64,000 nt of DNA from Achatina immaculata (Eukaryota; Mollusca; Gastropoda; Stylommatophora; Achatinidae), in NCBI GenBank assembly GCA_009760885.1, contig CM019710.1, forward strand, positions 1,900,633-1,964,632, written 5' to 3'. Both the position numbers and the translations under genes were made by a program. The notes below the pieces were generated by a model. It had not been told where the DNA came from and made no database searches. It saw only the letters and a program-made list of their open reading frames with translations. Positions 9,958 to 20,711 of this stretch are shown here, piece by piece. Every line of letters starts with the position of its first letter. Position 1 is the stretch's first letter.

Positions 9958-10566
9958 CTGTGAAGATCAGTCCAGATAAATAACTGTCATTATGTTTTGT
10001 ATCAGACAACACTGTGAAGGTCAGTCCAGATAAATAACTGTCGTTATGTTTTGTATCAGACAACACTGTGAAGATCAGTCCAGGTAAGTTACTGTCATGT
10101 TATGTTTTATATCAGGCAACATTGTAGAGATCAGTCCAGGTAAGTTACTGTCATGTTATGTTTTATATCAGGCAACATTGTAGAGATCAGTCCAAGTAAG
10201 TTACTGTCATGTTATGTTTTATATCAGGCAACATTGTAGAGATCAGTCCAAGTAAGTTGCTGTTGTGTTATGTTTTATATCAGACAACATTGTAGAGATC
10301 AGTCCAGGTAAGTTACTATCATGTTATGTTTTATATCAGGCAACATTGTAGAGATCAGTCCAGGTAAGTTACTGTCATGTTATGTTTTATATCAGACAAC
10401 ATTGTAGAGATCAATCCAAGTAAGTTACTGTCATGTCATGTTTTATATTGGGCAACATTGTGAAGATAAGCCCAAGTAAGTTACTGTCATGTAATGTTTT
10501 ATATCGGGCAACATCGTGGAGATAGCCCAAGTAAGTTACTGTCATGTCATGTTTTATATCAGGCAG
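9958..10566. repeat. 54-56-bp exon-end/donor array continued, about 11 copies
   Basis: The units read GTAAGTTACTGTCATGTTAT, then GTTTTATATCAG, then about 24 exon-like bases ending GAGATCAGTCCAG. Most keep CAG|GTAAGT or CAA|GTAAGT and an ATATCAG acceptor-like end. The family is the same as at 6421 but shifted towards 56 bp. Confidence 0.9.
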
Positions 10567-10716
10567 CATTGAAAGAGAAATGATACTGGACAGTCTGACG
10601 GGATGGTGTGAGAGGAGATCACCAACTGAGCTGATGGCCTGCATGAAGGATTGTGTACCCTGGAGAAGCATAATAGCCAACACCAGTCGACACGGCACCT
10701 GATGATGATGATGATG
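10567..10716 (+). mobile_element. LINE 3' end fragment with (GAT)n tail
   Basis: A short in-frame terminal peptide EMILDSLTGWCERRSPTELM is followed by ACMKDCVPWRSIIANTSRHG, T and a stop, then a (GATGAT)n tail. This is the usual LINE C-terminus plus microsatellite tail. Related ends are at 22270-22440 and 24424-24592. It is duplicated at 11457-11606. Confidence 0.8.
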
Positions 10717-10759
10717 ATTTATATCAGGCAACATTGTGGAGATCAGCCCATATTTTATA

Positions 10760-11147
10760 GCGGGCAGGCTTCTTGTTTATATCTTATATCCTTCCCATGC
10801 CATTAAACATATAATGCTCACATTGTAGTGCGCCATGTTTTTCTGTTTTGTTTTCAAATGAATTTTGTTTTCTATTTCTTTAGTTTTCCAGCTTTCGAAT
10901 ACGTAAATAAAGATGGATATTACATTTGAATTAATAATCGTAACTTTATTTTTGTGCTTAAAATTTTTGATTGCCAAATTTTCTCAAGATTTTTTAAAAA
11001 GACCTTTGCAATCCAAACTTCTTTTCTGGTGTCACCATCCTGGTCTAAAGAGCTGCTGAGGTATACAAATTGGTTGACTTCTTCAGCAGCCGTTCCTTCG
11101 GAGTATATTCTTCCTTCTTGAGTAATGGGAAATTTCAAGACCTATTT
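10760..11147 (-). pseudogene. LINE family C fragment (post-RT region)
   Basis: On the minus strand about 11138-10780 the frames give AAEEVNQFVYLSSSLDQDGD, TRKEVWIAK, KNLEKIWQSKILSTKIKLRL and NVISIFIYVFESWKTKEIEN. These match the plus-strand LINE C at 59325-61540 (EEVNQFAYLGSYIDQ, NVISTLIYACESWKT). It is frameshifted and truncated, and lies inside the receptor's second intron. Confidence 0.8.
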
Positions 11148-12037
11148 TACTGTTGTGTTATGTTTTATATCAGACAACATTGTAGAGATCAGTCCAGGTA
11201 AGTTACTGTCATGTTATGTTTTATATCAGGCAACATTGTAGAGATCAGTCCAAGTAAGTTACTGTCATGTTATGTTTTATATCAGACAACATTGTAGAGA
11301 TCAATCCAAGTAAGTTACTGTCATGTCATGTTTTATATCGGGCAACATTGTGAAGATAAGCCCAAGTAAGTTACTGTCATGTAATGTTTTATATCGGGCA
11401 ACATCGTGGAGATAGCCCAAGTAAGTTACTGTCATGTCATGTTTTATATCAGGCAGCATTGAAAGAGAAATGATACTGGACAGTCTGACGGGATGGTGTG
11501 AGAGGAGATCACCAACTGAGCTGATGGCCTGCATGAAGGATTGTGTACCCTGGAGAAGCATAATAGCCAACACCAGTCGACACGGCACCTGATGATGATG
11601 ATGATGATTTATATCAGGCAACATTGTGGAGATCAGCCCATATTTTATAGCGGGCAGGCTTCTTGTTTATATCTTATATCCTTCCCATGCCATTAAACAT
11701 ATGCTCACATTGTAGTGCGCCATGTTTTTCTGTTTTGTTTTCAAATGAATTTTGTTTTCTATTTCTTTAGTTTTCCAGCTTTCGAATACGTAAATAAAGA
11801 TGGATATTACATTTGAATTAATAATCGTAACTTTATTTTTGTGCTTAAAATTTTTGATTGCCAAATTTTCTCAAGATTTTTTAAAAAGACCTTTGCAATC
11901 CAAACTTATTTTCTGGTGTCACCATCCTGGTCTAAAGAGCTGCTGAGGTATACAAATTGGTTGACTTCTTCAGCAGCCGTTCCTTTGGAGTATATTCTTC
12001 CTTCTTGAGTAATGGGAAATTTCAAGACCTATTTTAC
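11148..12037. repeat. Direct duplicate of 10258-11147 (offset 890 bp)
   Basis: It contains the same order of parts: array units (11151-11456), LINE 3' end with (GAT)n (11457-11606), and minus-strand LINE C fragment (about 11650-12037). Differences are few (for example loss of TATA near 11700, C to A near 11907). The junction has short homology (TTTTACTGTT). Confidence 0.88.
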
Positions 12038-12261
12038 TGTTTGTTTATATAAAGGACCAGTTTGATCATTTTTTGCCTTTATTGTACTGTCCAGATGGAC
12101 AAGTTTGATAACATTCTAGTGTGAAGTAAGGGCATTATGTGATAAAAGTTTTAGATGTGAGGATAAAAGAAAAGAACTAATATTTTAACCTAAAGCCCTT
12201 TTTGGGGGGCAGGAGGTAAAAAAAAAAAAAAGGAAATTAAGAACTAAATTCATTTATGTCA
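12038..12261. other. Intron sequence, nothing recognised
   Basis: AT-rich sequence with a G7 run near 12205 and a poly(A) run at 12220-12233. Confidence 0.6.
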
Positions 12262-12500
12262 CAGGTATGAGGATACAAACATTCATGAACTACTGCTTGG
12301 GGAGGATTTTAAATATTAAATGGCAGGACGAGCAGGAACAAGGAGGTCTGAGAAAAGGTGGGACAAGAACCTGTGAACCTACAAATCGTGTCTAGGAAGT
12401 GGAGGTGGATTGGCCACACTCTGAGGAAATCTGACACCAACATAGCAAGACAGGCACTGACATTGAATCCTCAAGAAAATAGAAAACAAGGAAGACTTAG
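12262..12500 (+). pseudogene. LINE family D fragment
   Basis: Shifting frames give RIQTFMNYCLGRILNIKWQD, then NLQIVSRKWRWIGHTLRKSD, then TNIARQALTLNPQENRKQGR. The WRWIGHTLRK block followed by a basic GR stretch is the familiar C-terminal region of a jockey/CR1-like LINE tail. It runs directly into the 40-bp array. Confidence 0.75.
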
Positions 12501-13873
12501 CTCAAGTCAGACATGTGGGGCCCTCCTGCTAGAGCTAGAGCTCAAATCAGACAAGTGGGGCACCCCTGCCAGAGCTAGAACTTAAGTCAGGCAAGTGGGG
12601 CACCCCTGCCAGAGCTAGAACTTAAGTCAGACAAGTGGGGCACCCCTGCCAGAGCTAGAACTTAAGACAGGCAAGTGGGGCACCCCTGCCAGAGCTAGAA
12701 CTTAAGACAGGCAAGTGGGGCACCACTGCCAGAGCTAGAACTTAAGACAGGCAAGTGGGGCACCCCTGACAGAGCTAGAACTTAAGACAGGCAAGTGGGG
12801 CACCCCTGACAGAGCTAGAACTTAAGACAGGCAAGTGGGGCACCCCTGACAGAGCTAGAACTTAAGACAGGCAAGTGGGGCACCCCTGCCAGAGCTAGAA
12901 CTTAAGACAGGCAAGTGGGGCACCCCTGCCAGAGCTAGAACTTAAGACAGGCAAGTGGGGCACCCCTGCCAGAGCTAGAACTTAAGACAGGCAAGTGGGG
13001 CACCCCTGCCAGAGCTAGAACTTAAGACAGGCAAGTGGGGCACCCCTGCCAGAGCTAGAACTTAAGACAGGCAAGTGGGGCACCCCTGCCAGAGCTAGAA
13101 CTTAAGACAGGCAAGTGGGGCACCCCTGCCAGAGCTCGAACTTAAGACAGGCAAGTGGGGCACCCCTGACAGAGCTGGAGCTCAAATCAGACACGTGGAG
13201 CACTCCTGCTAGAGCTAGAACTTAAGTCAGACAAGTGGGGCACCCCTGCCAGAGCTAGAACTTAAGTCAGACAAGTGGGGCACCCCTGACAGAGCTAGAA
13301 CTTAAGTCAGGCAAGTGGGGCACCCCTGCCAGAGCTAGAACTTAAGACAGGCAAGTGGGGCACCCCTGCCAGAGCTAGAACTTAAGACAGGCAAGTGGGG
13401 CACCCCTGCCAGAGCTAGAACTTAAGACAGGCAAGTGGGGCACCCCTGCCAGAGCTAGAACTTAAGACAGGCAAGTGGGGCACCCCTGCCAGAGCTAGAA
13501 CTTAAGACAGGCAAGTGGGGCACCCCTGCCAGAGCTAGAACTTAAGACAGGCAAGTGGGGCACCCCTGACAGAGCTAGAACTTAAGACAGACAAGTGGGG
13601 CACCCCTGCCAGAGCTAGAACTTAAGACAGGCAAGTGGGGCACCCCTGCCAGAGCTATAACTTAAGACAGGCAAGTGGGGCACCCCTGCCAGAGCTCGAA
13701 CTTAAGACAGGCAAGTGGGGCACCCCTGCCAGAGCTAGAACTTAAGACAGGCAAGTGGGGCACCCCTGCCAGAGCTAGAACTTAAGACAGACAAGTGGGG
13801 CACCCCTGCCAGAGCTAGAGCTTAAGTCAGACAAGTGGGGCACCCCTGCCAGAGCTAGAGCTTAAGACAGACA
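12497..13873. repeat. 40-bp minisatellite, about 34 copies
   Basis: The unit is CTTAAGACAGGCAAGTGGGG plus CACCCCTGCCAGAGCTAGAA. Divergent copies are at both ends and in the middle (13170-13290), where older variants (AAATCAGACACGTGGAG) recur. Each unit contains CAG|GCAAGT, which fits a GC-type splice donor. Four more units are at 15762-15925. Confidence 0.95.
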
Positions 13874-14544
13874 AGAACTCTCAGATGATGGCTTGCTGTG
13901 TCAGGAATGCCGGAATCTTTGCATGAAGATGTTTATTTTCTAACTAGATCCAGTCCTGGTTATTTCCTGAAGAATAAGAAAAAAAAAAGTTCATAGTATC
14001 AGCTGGAAATTCTGGACAGCCCTGGTCAAAATATGAGAAACAATGAGTAATCATTGGTTGTAATCATGTCATGTAATGTAATCATCAAATACTGTTGTAG
14101 TCATGAGTGATGATCAGTTTTCCAGAAGTTGGTATAATACAGGTCAGGTCAATGCAATCATTATACTAGATCTAGTTACCCAAAATTATCATTTGTGTAA
14201 GTATCAGAAGCTTAATACTTCAGTTAAGAAAGATATGTGCTCTCATCCATCAGATAATGCCTAAAGTAATATATGAAACAGTGTAATAAATGTTGAATAT
14301 GCTGATGAGTTCATTTGTATAATAATAATAATGGGCAGAGTGTATATGTGTAGAATAAAGTTTGAAGTTTATTTGCATTTAGAGATGGAATAGTTTATGT
14401 GTCAAATAATGTACAGAAAAAGATTAGTTTATATGTCAGTGTACAGAAAAAGGATGAGTTTATATGTCAGTGTACAGAAAAAGGATTAGTTTATATGTCA
14501 GTGTACAGAAAAAAGATGAGTTTATATGTCAAATAATGTACATA
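13874..14544. other. Unique sequence plus small 30-bp array
   Basis: No coding signal is seen. At about 14395-14540 there are five units of AGTTTATATGTCAGTGTACA plus GAAAAAGGAT. The same units recur at 16440-16590 (duplicate) and once at 19012-19080, beyond the LINE E end, so LINE E probably inserted into this array. Confidence 0.75.
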
Positions 14545-15765
14545 GAAATGATACAAGCACTGAAAGAATTTATAATGGACAAAAAATTAACAGAAATTGT
14601 AATAATATGTACAGTCTGAGACATACACCTCAAGAACTAAAACACTATAAAACAAGCCACCGACTGCTCAGATTTTAGGACTATAAGTCTGATGCGCCAT
14701 GTGACTAAAATTCTCCTCAAAGTTATCATTGAGAGAACAAAAAGCAAAGTTGATAAAGAAGTTAGTGAAGAACAGTTTGGTTTCAGACAGAACAAGAGAG
14801 GCAATTTTTTGCATAAGAAAGCTGATAGAGAAGAACATGGAGGTTCAGAAAGATACATACGCCTGTTTTATAGATTATATTAAGACATTTGGCAGAGTGA
14901 AGCATGACAAACTAATAAAATGTCGTGAAGGAATCAGTCTTGATGGCAGAGGCATCCAAATTGTAACAAATCTCTTGTGGGAACAGGAAGCAACAAATGT
15001 ACCCGTAAAGAGGGGAGTGAGACAAGGATGTGTTCTCTCTCTCTCCCTCCATGTCTATTCAACCTGTACAGATAAAGAGGGGAGTGAGACAAGGATGTGT
15101 TTTCTCTCTCTCTGTGTCTGTTCAGCCTGTACACATAAAGAGGGGAGTGAGACAAGGATGTGTTCTCTCTCTGTGTGTCTATTCAACCTGTACACATAAA
15201 GAGGGGAGTGAGACAAGGATGTGTTCTCTCTCTCTGTGTCTATTCAAACTGTACACATAAAGAGGGGAGTGAGACAAGGATGTGTTCTCTCTCTCTCTCC
15301 ATGTCTATTCAAACTGTACACATAAAGAGGGGAGTGAGACAAGGATGTGTTCTCTCTCTCTCTCCATGTCTATTCAACCTGTACACATAAAGAGGGGAGT
15401 GAGACAAGGATGTGTTCTCTCTCTCTCTCCATGTCTATTCAACCTGTACACAGAGAACATCTTCAAACACTGAGCATAGCAGAGGGAGAAATGTCAACAG
15501 TTTAAGATATGCAGCCCTTCTTCTAACAGAGAATCCACAGAACCTACATAAATTAATAGATGATACACAGCACAAGCCAAGAACAGGGACTAGAGATCAG
15601 TACCAAGAAGAACAGAGTAATGGTGTTCAGCAGGAAAGACCAGAAGCCACAGATGGGTGTTACATAAACAAAAAGAGTCTGAAACAAGTGGCAAACTAAT
15701 GTTACCTAGGACATACACAGACTGAAGATGGCAGGTGTGAGATGGAGACAAAGAAAAGAACAGGC
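14545..15765 (+). pseudogene. LINE family E copy 1, reverse transcriptase, interrupted by a minisatellite
   Basis: RT pieces in order are LMRHVTKILLKVIIERTKSK (14692), SEEQFGFRQNK, then after a frameshift YACFIDYIKTFGRVKHDKLI (motif A), then KRGVRQGCVLS (motif B). Motif B is repeated seven or eight times (15004-15460). After the array it resumes with YTENIFKH, VMVFSRKDQKP and YLGHTQTEDGR. The whole block is duplicated 2053 bp downstream. Copy 1 ends abruptly at 15762, where 40-bp array units begin. Confidence 0.85.
15004..15460. repeat. About 60-66-bp array amplifying RT motif B in LINE E
   Basis: Seven to eight units encode KRGVRQGCVLSLS plus a variable Ser/Leu tract and CLFNLYT in the plus frames. 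Length variation comes from a (CT)n run inside the unit. GVRQGCVLSP-LFNLYT is RT motif B and its flank. Confidence 0.92.
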
Positions 15766-15925
15766 AAGTGGGGCACCCCTGCCAGAGCTAGAACTTAAGA
15801 CAGGCAAGTGGGGCACCCCTGCCAGAGCTAGAGCTTAAGACAGGCAAGTGGGGCACCCCTGCCAGAGCTAGAGCTTAAGACAGGCAAGTGGGGCACCCCT
15901 GCCAGAGCTAGAGCTTAAGACAGAC
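15762..15925. repeat. 40-bp array, four extra units at duplication joint
   Basis: Same 40-bp unit as 12497-13873. It joins LINE E at GAACAG|GCAAGTGGGG and marks the breakpoint between the two 2053-bp duplicates. Confidence 0.92.
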
Positions 15926-16597
15926 AAGAACTCTCAGATGATGGCTTGCTGTGTCAGGAATGCCGGAATCTTTGCATGAAGATGTTTATTTTCTAACTAG
16001 ATCCAGTCCTGGGTATTTCCTGAAGAATAAGAAAAAAAAAGTTCATAGTATCAAGTGGAAATTCTGGACAGCCCTGGCCAAAATATGAGAAACAATGAGT
16101 AATCATTGGTTGTAATCATGTCATGTAATGTAATCATCAAATCATGTTGTAGTCATGAGTGATGATCAGTTTTCCAGAAGTTGGTATAATACAGGTCAGG
16201 TCAATGCAATCATTATACTAGATCTAGTTACCCAAAATTATCATTTGTGTAAGTATCAGAAGCTTAATACTTCAGTTAAGAAAGATATGTGCTCTCATCC
16301 ATCAGATAATGCCTAAAGTAATATATGAAACAGTGTAATAAATGTTGAATATGCTGATGAGTTCATTTGTATAATAATAATAATGGGCAGAGTGTATATG
16401 TGTAGAATAAAGTTTGAAGTTTATTTGCATTTAGAGATGGAATAGTTTATGTGTCAAATAATGTACAGAAAAAGATTAGTTTATATGTCAGTGTACAGAA
16501 AAAGGATGAGTTTATATGTCAGTGTACAGAAAAAGGATTAGTTTATATGTCAGTGTACAGAAAAAAGATGAGTTTATATGTCAAATAATGTACATAG
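15926..16597. repeat. Second copy of 13874-14544 (duplication offset 2053 bp)
   Basis: Near-identical to 13874-14544, including the 30-bp array at 16440-16590. Differences are single bases (CTGGTTATT versus CTGGGTATT). Confidence 0.9.
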
Positions 16598-17054
16598 AAA
16601 TGATACAAGCACTGAAAGAATTTATAATGGACAAAAAATTAACAGAAATGTGTAATAATATGTACAGTCTGAGACATACACCTCAAGAACTAAAACACTA
16701 TAAAACAAGCCACCGACTGCTCAGATTTTAGGACTATAAGTCTGATGCGCCATGTGACTAAAATTCTCCTCAAAGTTATCATTGAGAGAACAAAAAGCAA
16801 AGTTGATAAAGAAGTTAGTGAAGAACAGTTTGGTTTCAGACAGAACAAGAGAGGCAATTTTTTGCATAAGAAAGCTGATAGAGAAGAACATGGAGGTTCA
16901 GAAAGATACATACGCCTGTTTTATAGATTATATTAAGACATTTGGCAGAGTGAAGCATGACAAACTAATAAAATGTCGTGAAGGAATCAGTCTTGATGGC
17001 AGAGGCATCCAAATTGTAACAAATCTCTTGTGGGAACAGGAAGCAACAAATGTA

Positions 17055-17508
17055 CCCGTAAAGAGGGGAGTGAGACAAGGATGTGTTCTCTCTCTCTCCC
17101 TCCATGTCTATTCACCTGTACAGATAAAGAGGGGAGTGAGACAAGGATGTGTTTTCTCTCTCTCTCTGTCTGTTCAGCCTGTACACATAAAGAGGGGAGT
17201 GAGACAAGGATGTGTTCTCTCTCTGTGTGTCTATTAAGCCTGTACACATAAAGAGGGGAGTGAGACAAGGATGTGTTCTCTCTCTGTGTCTATTCAAACT
17301 GTACACATAAAGAGGGGAGTGAGACAAGGATGTGTTCTCTCTCTCTCCATGTCTATTCAAACTGTACACATAAAGAGGGGAGTGAGACAAGGATGTGTTC
17401 TCTCTCTCTCTCCATGTCTATTCAACCTGTACACATAAAGAGGGGAGTGAGACAAGGATGTGTTCTCTCTCTCTCTCCATGTCTATTCAACCTGTACACA
17501 GAGAACAT
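17055..17508. repeat. RT motif B array, second copy
   Basis: Duplicate of 15004-15460 with independent changes in (CT)n length and one altered unit (CTATTAAGCCTG near 17233). Confidence 0.9.
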
Positions 17509-18167
17509 CTTCAAACACTGAGCATAGCAGAGGGAGAAATGTCAACAGTTTAAGATATGCAGCCCTTCTTCTAACAGAGAATCCACAGAACCTACATAAA
17601 TTAATAGATGATACACAGCACAAGCCAAGAACAGGGACTAGAGATCAGTACCAAGAAGAACAGAGTAATGGTGTTCAGCAGGAAAGACCAGAAGCCACAG
17701 ATGGGTGTTACATAAACAAAAAGAGTCTGAAACAAGTGGCAAACTAATGTTACCTAGGACATACACAGACTGAAGATGGCAGGTGTGAGATGGAGACAAA
17801 GAAAAGAACAGGAGTGGCAAAACACCATGAAGACAGTGCTGTTATCTAGAAATCTGCCCATAAGAACAAAGATTTGTAAAATGTTACGTCTGCTCTGTTT
17901 TACTGTATGAAGCAGAAACCTGGACTCTGAGCAAAAAGATGGAGAGAAAGATTAATGCAGCAGAAATGTGGTTCTACAGAAAACTAGGTCATATAACATG
18001 GAGAATGAAGAGAACAAATGCACAAGTTTTAGAACAGCTCCAAGTGCAGTGTGAACTTCTCAAAGAAATAAGGAAACAAAATACTTTGGCCATATCAGAA
18101 GACTTAACAATAAACTGAAGACTATACTAGAAGGAAAGGTAGAAGGAAAAAAGAACAGTAGTAAGAC

Positions 18168-18905
18168 AGATGTAGATGGGAAGATAACATACAAGAGGGA
18201 GACGGAGATGTAGATGGGAAGATAACATACAAGAGGGAGACGGAGATGTAGATGGGAAGATAACATACAAGAGGGAGACGGAGATGTAGATGGGAAGATA
18301 ACATACAAGAGGGAGACGGAGATGTAGATGGGAAGATAACATACAAGAGGGAGACGGAGATGTAGATGGGAAGATAACATACGAGAGGGAGACGGAGATG
18401 TAGATGGGAAGATAACATACGAGAGGGAGACGGAGATGTAGATGGGAAGATAACATACGAGAGGGAGACGGAGATGTAGATGGGAAGATAACATACGAGA
18501 GGGAGACGGAGATGTAGATGGGAAGATAACATACAAGAGGGAGACGGAGATGTAGATGGGAAGATAACATACAAGAGGGAGACGGAGATGTAGATGGGAA
18601 GATAACATACGAAGGGAGACGGAGATGTAGATGGGAAGATAACATACGAGAGGGAGATGTAGATGGGAAGAAACATACGAGAGGGAGACGGAGATGTAGA
18701 TGGGAAGATAACATACGAGAGGGAGACGGAGATGTAGATGGGAAGATAACATACGAGAGGGAGACGGAGATGTAGATGGGAAGATAACATACGAGAGGGA
18801 GACGGAGATGTAGATGGGAAGATAACATACGAGAGGGAGACGGAGATGTAGATGGGAAGATAACATACGAGAGGGAGACGGAGATGTAGATGGGAAGATA
18901 ACATA
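18168..18905. repeat. 38-bp array, about 19 copies, derived from LINE E C-terminus
   Basis: The unit is GATGTAGATGGGAAGATAAC plus ATACGAGAGGGAGACGGA. One frame reads RWEDNIREGDG, resembling the LINE tail WEDNIREW-TG, whose unamplified end is at 18891-18920 (GAAGATAACATATGAGAATG). CAAGAG units cluster at the left and CGAGAG at the right; short units are near 18605 and 18655. Confidence 0.92.
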
Positions 18906-19221
18906 TGAGAATGGACAGGGCAGACCCTGGCTGAGTGTACCATTAAGGTGAGGGAATAAGGGAACTGGAGATTCTTTACTGCCAACCTTTGTTCCGGAGA
19001 AGGCACATGATGAATGTACAGAAAAGGATGAGTTTATGTGTCAAATAATGAACAGAAGAGTTTATGTATGCGTCAGATAATGTGCAGAAAAGGTAAAATT
19101 CCCATTTCCATGCCATTAAAACATATTGGGGAAGACAGCGTTATGCCCATACGTTCCGTTACCTTTGGCACATGAAAGTGTGATGTGGTCAGTATCACGC
19201 CTGGCTACTTTACCTTCCAAG

Positions 19222-19930
19222 ATTTCTCTGTAACACACGATAATTAGTGTATAAGTATATAACTATACACAAAGCACTGCAGTAAAGCTGTGATACCAGA
19301 ATGTATAAACTAGGAAAAATGTAGGAATAGCTTTATTACTTAACAACTACAAAGTCGTGATGTTTCAGCGTGAGCCTTAATCATACAAAAACATAATGGA
19401 TGAAGAAATAGAGAGAGGAGATAGATTCACATGAATACTAGTAAAAAGAAAAGAAAATTAGAGTACTTAGCTGTAAATTGTAAGGTGTGGCTTGTCCGGC
19501 GATGTGTCAGGAATGGATTTAGTAGAACGTGGAGACTGTTTAAATGGAGAACTGTGATATGTGGTTGGTTGATTGTAATTGGGGGTGGTGGATGGGGAAC
19601 CGGGGAGGAGAGAAAGAGTGATACAATGTTGACCTAGCCAGGAGAATTTGAAATAGATGATTAGGGAAGAGGGGTTGCAAAGTGATGACGTGAGGAGGTT
19701 TGACAAGTAAGAAGGGGTGGAACCCATGTGGCTCCAGCATCCCATAATTTTTAATGCAGCGGTTCTCAGTCACCAGGCGGCTTGTGTTATCTGCATGGCA
19801 TTGTTTGATGGCTGTTACCAGAAAATCAGATTTACCTCTGTGGTTGAGGCCATTGAAATGATTTGGGACTTGTTTTGAAGCATGCTGAGCGATGTCGTAC
19901 AGATGTTTTTGCGTGCAGATTTCTCTGTTG
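19222..19930 (-). pseudogene. Penelope-like element 3' fragment
   Basis: On the minus strand it shows FKTSPKSFQWPQP and, after frameshifts, the peptide after the GIY-YIG nuclease (compare NHFNGLNHRGKSDFL at 45300). It then shows the 3' non-coding block with TGAAACATCACGACTTTG and AGCTATTCCTACATTTTTCC. The same 3' block occurs at 28480-28640 (plus) and 44750-44860 (minus). It is 5'-truncated. Confidence 0.7.
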
Positions 19931-20144
19931 CTCTAAAGAGGCTGGGTGAACCCTAGGGCCTTTTTCAGTGTGTACCAGAAAAAATCCTGGTACCACCAGA
20001 TTAGTAAACTGAGCATTATATGTATATAGTGCATGGAAAAAGGATGCAATTTTTAGTGTATAATAAAGGATGAGCATGTCATTTATAATGGATTAGTTTA
20101 TGTGTCATTTATAATGAATAAATTTGTGTTGTATTTGACCACAG

Positions 20145-20266
20145 TTAATCTCGGTAAAGCCATCACTGAAGCCCACCTAAGGACTTGCTTGTACAGTAAT
20201 GAACAGATTGACATGCTCAAACATCATGTGCTACCTCAGGAGCAAGTAGACATGTACAAGAATCTA
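20145..20266 (+). CDS. HR3: HR3/ROR nuclear receptor, exon at start of ligand-binding domain
   Basis: The acceptor is TTTGACCACAG before 20145 and the donor is CTA|GTGAGT at 20267. The exon reads (V)NLGKAITEAHLRTCLYSNEQ, then IDMLKHHVLPQEQVDMYKNL. It aligns with the ROR segment with AKSHLETCQY, then EEL, then EEIENYQNK (helices 1-2 region). It starts in phase 1, taking G from the hinge exon, and ends in phase 0. Confidence 0.92.
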
Positions 20267-20394
20267 GTGAGTAGTTTAGTCAGCATATTTGATGCTGTGG
20301 TAGTACTTTGTTTTCACTCACGTGAAAGTTAGAAACTGAATAAAATTTCTGATAGAAATAACAGTACCATCTATTAGCACCAGGTTCAGTGACA

Positions 20395-20662
20395 TAATAA
20401 GCAGATAGTGCCAGCATTACTAAGCAGCAGCAGATAGTGCCAGCATCACTAAGCAGCAACAGATAGTGCCAGCATCACTAAGCAGCAACAGATAGTGCCA
20501 GCATCACTAAGCAGCAACAGATAGTGCCAGCATCACTAAACAGCAACAGATAGTGCCAGCATCACTAAGCAGCAACAGATAGTGCCAGCATCACTAAGCA
20601 GCAACAGATAGTGCCAGCATCACTAAACAGCAACAGATAGTGCCAGCATCACTAAGCAGCAT
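20395..20662. repeat. 29-bp minisatellite, about 9 copies
   Basis: The unit is AGCAGCAACAGATAGTGCCA plus GCATCACTA. It lies 130 bp past the exon donor. Confidence 0.9.
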
Positions 20663-20711
20663 GCCAAGAAAAGTGCATGTCAAGAAAGCAACTACGTTGC
20701 AGACGTGCTGC

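Larger units (their letters stand above)
16598..19012 (+). pseudogene. LINE family E copy 2, with complete C-terminal region
   Basis: It repeats the RT of copy 1 (16745-17000), including motif A YACFIDYIKTFGRVKHDKLI and a motif B array at 17055-17508. It then continues past the duplication breakpoint (17812) into KTILEGKVEGK, WEDN and IRE-type basic tail. It ends at about 18920-19005 with LAECTIKVRE and NWRFFTANLCSGEGT. The segment coding WEDNIRE has become a 38-bp array (18168-18905). Stops and frameshifts are frequent. Confidence 0.85.

Noticed and set aside
12497..13873. CRISPR-like regular repeats
   Set aside because: Units are contiguous with no unique spacers, no cas genes are present and the context is eukaryotic.
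18060..19006. Open frames of 233-294 codons on the minus strand
   Set aside because: Read-through of the 38-bp array in all three frames. The real origin is the plus-strand LINE tail.
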